Positions 61,490 through 64,000 of a stretch of 64,000 nucleotides of DNA are shown piece by piece (within the stretch, counting starts at the first letter, position 1; each line of letters opens with the position of its first letter). Position numbers and translations under genes: made by a program. The stretch comes from Caryophanales bacterium UBA6356 (GTDB taxonomy: Bacteria; Bacillota_I; Bacilli_A; RFN20; CAG-826). The DNA lies in the NCBI GenBank assembly GCA_002440125.1, contig DJRQ01000035.1, forward strand, positions 1 through 64,000. Direction: 5' to 3'. The notes beneath the pieces were generated by a model that saw nothing but the letters and a program-made list of their open reading frames with translations, searched no databases and had not been told where the DNA came from.

Positions 61490-62496
61490 ACTTTTTCGGC
61501 AAAACCTGGGACGTCTTGGAAAGAAATGTCCCTTTCTGGGGCGTGAAAGATGCCGCAAAAAAGGCCAAACACTTGGTTTTGATTGCTTCGGAAGACCAAT
61601 AGATTGGTATCGCTATGACGGTTCAATATCGGCCTAAAAGAGGCTTCAAGGCCGCTTCCTAGGATTTTCCAAGGCCCTAGGAAATCCTCTTTGCCATTTT
61701 CGAAAAGAGGTATTTCGAAATGCACTTTTTCAAGCTTATAGACCGCCTCATCATAATAAAACACATTCTCGCTGGCCGCGCTTGTATCGCCAAAGCCATA
61801 GCCAAGGTTCCAGCCAACTCGATGCCCTTGGCTTTCCCCATTTAGACTCGACCAATACCATGTGTTTTTATAAGTCCAAACCCCTCTCCCCCAATCCAAG
61901 GCGCCATAGGAAGAAGAGAAATCAAAGACTTTATCGCCCCATTTCGCCATTCCTATGGGCTTAAGGAGATTGATTTTCTGGTTGTAATAGAAATGCCTTT
62001 TCTTTTTAAATGGCGTAGCGATGACAAGAGAGTTTCCTTGAAGCGTTTCCTCTAAAGATAGATCGATATCGAGGGCCTTTTCGGACTTCGCGAAATTCGA
62101 TAGATGGCCCTTTATCCTTCTAGAGCCGTCTTCCTTCGCCTCAAAAGAAAGGAAGTCTTTGCCTTTCCGATAAACGGACTCCCCAAAACGAGAGGAGGAA
62201 GGAAGATGAATTCTTCCAAGAGGGAAGGGCCTTGTAAGAAGCTTGTCGAAATGTCTTTTCTCTTTAAAATCAAGGAGAGTGACGCTTAAAAGATCCATAT
62301 AGCCGTTATCGGCAATCGTCAAAGCGAGCCCGAAGTCCTGGTTGCCGAGGTAGTAATAATCCCATTCTTTGATGCGGGATTTACCCACTTTGACATCCTT
62401 TCGGTTATAGTTCCTTAGAAGGGCGTGAGCATAGCCTTTCTCATAAAGTTCCCCTTTTTCATCCAAAAGAGGGCCGTTTGTCAATCGCTTTTCCAT
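61474..62496 (-). CDS. DUF2804 family protein
   Basis: 340 residues matching my memory of DUF2804: the opening TNGPLLDEKGELYEKGYA, RIKEWDYYYLGN, and the central WGRGVWTYKNTWYWSSLNG with GWNLGYGFGDTSAASEN. The family's role is unknown; the fold is probably a lipocalin-like or hydroxysteroid-type barrel. It has no signal peptide. Its last codons overlap the end of the convergent GH2 gene. Confidence 0.7.
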   Translation of the reverse strand: MEKRLTNGPLLDEKGELYEKGYAHALLRNYNRKDVKVGKSRIKEWDYYYLGNQDFGLALTIADNGYMDLLSVTLLDFKEKRHFDKLLTRPFPLGRIHLPSSSRFGESVYRKGKDFLSFEAKEDGSRRIKGHLSNFAKSEKALDIDLSLEETLQGNSLVIATPFKKKRHFYYNQKINLLKPIGMAKWGDKVFDFSSSYGALDWGRGVWTYKNTWYWSSLNGESQGHRVGWNLGYGFGDTSAASENVFYYDEAVYKLEKVHFEIPLFENGKEDFLGPWKILGSGLEASFRPILNRHSDTNLLVFRSNQNQVFGLFCGIFHAPERDISFQDVPGFAEKVYNRW

Positions 62497-62542
62497 ATTG
62501 CATCCTTTGCCTTATTATCGCATAACCTCAAAAAGGGTCAAA

Positions 62543-62570
62543 TTGCCTCTTGGAAAAGAAATGCTAAAAT
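62543..62570 (+). promoter_or_regulatory. Promoter of the flavin reductase-like gene
   Basis: TTGCCT (-35), 16-base spacer, TGCTAAAAT extended -10 whose end is 6 bases before the ATG at 62577. GGAGG lies between, but would mostly not be transcribed if start spacing is normal. Confidence 0.55.
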
Positions 62571-62576
62571 GGAGGC

Positions 62577-63155
62577 ATGAAAACACTCATAATCGACAGT
62601 TCCTTGTCGGAGACCTCTTTGACGAGAAAGACTTTATCGCTTTGCTTGGATTATCTAAAAAGGGAAGGGCTTCATGAGATGTCCTTCCTCCGTTTGGACG
62701 ATCTCCATCACGAGATTAAGCCGCTTACCAAGGAAAGACTTCAAAAAAGAAAAGAACTTCTAGCGAAAAAAGAATACGAGAACGAAATCTTTAAGTTTGC
62801 CAATATCCTTAAAGATGCCGACAAGATCCTTATCGCCTCTCCTTTCTACGATTTGAGCGTTCCCGCTTTGCTAAAGTGCTTTATCGAAATGACAATGGTC
62901 GATGGCTTGACTTTCAAAGACGATGGCGATCACGCAAAAGGACTATTGAAGGCGAAAGAACTCCTCTTCCTCTATGTGAGTGGCTACGAGATTTGCGAAA
63001 GCAATCCCGATTTCGCTTCCCCTTACATCGAAGGAATCGCTAAAATGTGGGGTGTAAAGGAATACGATTCCTTCCATTTGGATTGGAATAAGGCGAATAG
63101 CCTAAAAGAAGTTCCCTTCGAATTAAAAGAGAAACTCAAGCATTTCATGGAGTGA
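62577..63155 (+). CDS. FMN-dependent NAD(P)H oxidoreductase (azoreductase-like)
   Basis: Flavodoxin-2-fold protein of 192 residues. It opens KTLIIDSSLSETSLTRKT with the FMN phosphate loop, and has ADKILIASPFYDLSVPALLKCFIEM with the conserved P-x-L-K segment near residue 90. Such enzymes reduce quinones or azo dyes; the natural substrate is open. It is followed after 4 bases by a small membrane protein gene. Confidence 0.85.
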   Translation: MKTLIIDSSLSETSLTRKTLSLCLDYLKREGLHEMSFLRLDDLHHEIKPLTKERLQKRKELLAKKEYENEIFKFANILKDADKILIASPFYDLSVPALLKCFIEMTMVDGLTFKDDGDHAKGLLKAKELLFLYVSGYEICESNPDFASPYIEGIAKMWGVKEYDSFHLDWNKANSLKEVPFELKEKLKHFME

Positions 63156-63159
63156 AAAA

Positions 63160-63591
63160 ATGGAAATCAGACCGAATAACGAAAAAGACGTTTTCGACGA
63201 AAAAGGCGTCTATCAAAAGAAAAGAGACGATAAGGCAGATTTCAATATGCTAGGATGCATCGGAAGCGGCCTTTTCGGATTGCTTTTAATCGCCTATATC
63301 ATTCTTTCCGTCTGTTTGCCTTCTTTCAGGGCGCCAAGCGGATTGAATGCCTGGGCTACTTTTTGGCCCATCTTGCTTTTGGCGGATGTGCCTGTTTCTA
63401 TTGTGCGAGCGATAAAGAAAGGGCGTTTTTGCGAGTTCTCGATTTGGGGCGTTGCTCTCTTCGTCTATCTCTTCTTGGGGATGTATCGCTTTTATTGGCA
63501 CCCTTATTGGGTGATTCTCTTATCGATTCCCGCCTATTATTTCGTCTTTAAGCCAATCGATAAGCTCCTTATCAAAATACGAAGAGATTGA
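63160..63591 (+). CDS. Small membrane protein of unknown function
   Basis: 143 residues, not recognised. A charged N-terminus of about 30 residues is followed by four hydrophobic segments (about 31-53, 66-80, 92-107, 115-130) and a basic C-terminal end. It is probably co-transcribed with the flavin reductase-like gene, 4 bases upstream. Confidence 0.65.
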   Translation: MEIRPNNEKDVFDEKGVYQKKRDDKADFNMLGCIGSGLFGLLLIAYIILSVCLPSFRAPSGLNAWATFWPILLLADVPVSIVRAIKKGRFCEFSIWGVALFVYLFLGMYRFYWHPYWVILLSIPAYYFVFKPIDKLLIKIRRD

Positions 63592-63601
63592 AAACGAAGA
63601 A

Positions 63602-63637
63602 AAAGGCGGGGACCATCGATCCTCGCCTTTCTTTTTT
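63602..63637. terminator. Bidirectional terminator between the small membrane protein gene and ftsZ
   Basis: AAAGGCG (63602-63608) and CGCCTTT (63624-63630) form the stem, with a short inner GGA/TCC stem. CTTTTTTTAT follows on the plus strand and TTTTTCTTCGTTTTC on the minus strand. Confidence 0.85.
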
Positions 63638-64000
63638 TATTCGTTATCGGAAGTCCCTTTCAGGAAGTCTGGCAAGATGTTATTGACCAAATCATCTTCG
63701 TTTTGATCGTCTTTGTTAGCCTCTTCTTTCTTTTCGAGCGAAGGCTTTTCAAGAAGAGTCGGTTTGGGCACGCTCGAGAAGTCGACTTCCTCGGCGAAGT
63801 CCGTCGCGATAACAGAAAGCAAAAGGCAACCATCCAGATTCGGGTTTATGGAAACGCCAAACTTAATGTCGATAGCGCCTCCGCTTTGGGAATTGATGAT
63901 GGAAACGCAACGTTGGGCTTCGTATAGCGTCACGCCGCTGCCGCAAGTAACCGAGCAAATCGCGCGACGGGCCCCGGAAATGGAAGCTTCGAGCAAGGGC
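63637..64000 (-). CDS. ftsZ: Cell division protein FtsZ, C-terminal part
   Basis: The window holds the last 120 codons; the 5' part is beyond its end. LLEASISGARRAICSVTCGS and SQSGGAIDIKFGVSINPNLDG match the C-terminal (T7-loop side) domain of the tubulin-like GTPase. A short acidic linker (about 35 residues) leads to the C-terminal peptide ILPDFLKG, which binds FtsA and other anchors. In usual FtsZ the end of the second motif reads GVAINP or similar, so the sequence is slightly divergent. No frame break is seen. Confidence 0.9.
   Translation of the reverse strand, partial: PLLEASISGARRAICSVTCGSGVTLYEAQRCVSIINSQSGGAIDIKFGVSINPNLDGCLLLSVIATDFAEEVDFSSVPKPTLLEKPSLEKKEEANKDDQNEDDLVNNILPDFLKGTSDNE

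Noticed and set aside
1..64000. CRISPR arrays, insertion sequences, prophage genes or UGA=Trp recoding
   Set aside because: No spaced repeats, transposase, integrase or phage proteins were seen, and TGA serves as a normal stop at several coupled gene ends.

Overview
This window looks like a chromosomal segment of an uncultured, probably gut-associated member of the Bacillota, class Bacilli, of the small-genome kind related to Erysipelotrichia, RFN20 or RF39. That placement is inference from gene content: FtsZ, FtsK/SpoIIIE, an RNase J, a rimP-nusA-ylxQ-infB-rbfA cluster, type 2 GalT, PstSCAB-PhoU-PhoPR, a SipW-type signal peptidase, rubrerythrin and a set of glycosidases. TGA is used as a stop (for example at the ends of acpS and ribF), so the UGA=Trp mollicute code does not apply. 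Most genes lie on the minus strand in tight polycistrons joined by ATGA or TAATG overlaps. I see no insertion sequence, prophage or CRISPR array.

Layout. 1-9.6 kb: a plus-strand rRNA methyltransferase faces a minus-strand run of RNase J, ftsK, acpS, pullulanase, an SSB-like protein and plsC. 9.6-13.3 kb: a glpA-like dehydrogenase, a FAD oxidoreductase, a DUF1667 protein and a yfcE-type phosphodiesterase. 13.3-26.6 kb: the translation and RNA super-cluster rimP-nusA-ylxQ-infB-rbfA / truB-ribF-mtn / rpsO-pnp, interrupted by two plus-strand genes, a ttcA-like gene and typA. 26.7-29 kb: a DegV protein, a DapB-fold dehydrogenase and tRNA-Thr. 29.1-38.4 kb: rimO, galK, galT, galM, an Fe-alcohol dehydrogenase, cardiolipin synthase and a sugar MFS transporter. 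38.4-45.9 kb: an unknown protein and the phosphate regulon phoR-phoP-phoU-pstB-pstA-pstC-pstS. 45.9-52.5 kb: a secreted-fibre locus with a SipW-type signal peptidase and three proteins carrying SipW-like signal peptides, next to a long AT-rich gap and a divergent TetR regulator. 52.5-56.7 kb: tRNA-Phe, tRNA-Asp, rubrerythrin, a glycolipid/phospholipid cluster and an initiator tRNA. 56.8-64 kb: alpha-galactosidase, beta-galactosidase, a DUF2804 protein, a flavin reductase-like protein, a membrane protein and the 3' end of ftsZ.

How they work together. Alpha- and beta-galactosidase would release galactose, which GalM, GalK and GalT would convert; pullulanase would debranch alpha-glucans. The phosphate system is complete, but its binding protein PstS has its two halves in swapped order (a circular permutation) and PstA carries a large extracytoplasmic insert. 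The SipW locus resembles the Bacillus SipW/TasA matrix-fibre system, with an altered signal-peptide signature, a signal peptidase with a large extra C-terminal domain, and a 749-residue secreted protein that I cannot classify. These two loci are the best candidates for undescribed biology.

Regulatory signals include many clear hairpin-plus-T terminators, several -10 elements placed only 6-9 nt from the start codon (suggesting leaderless mRNAs), a possible translational switch before rimP, a structured rpsO leader and a PhoP-box-like repeat before pstS. All functions are read from sequence motifs; no search was run.
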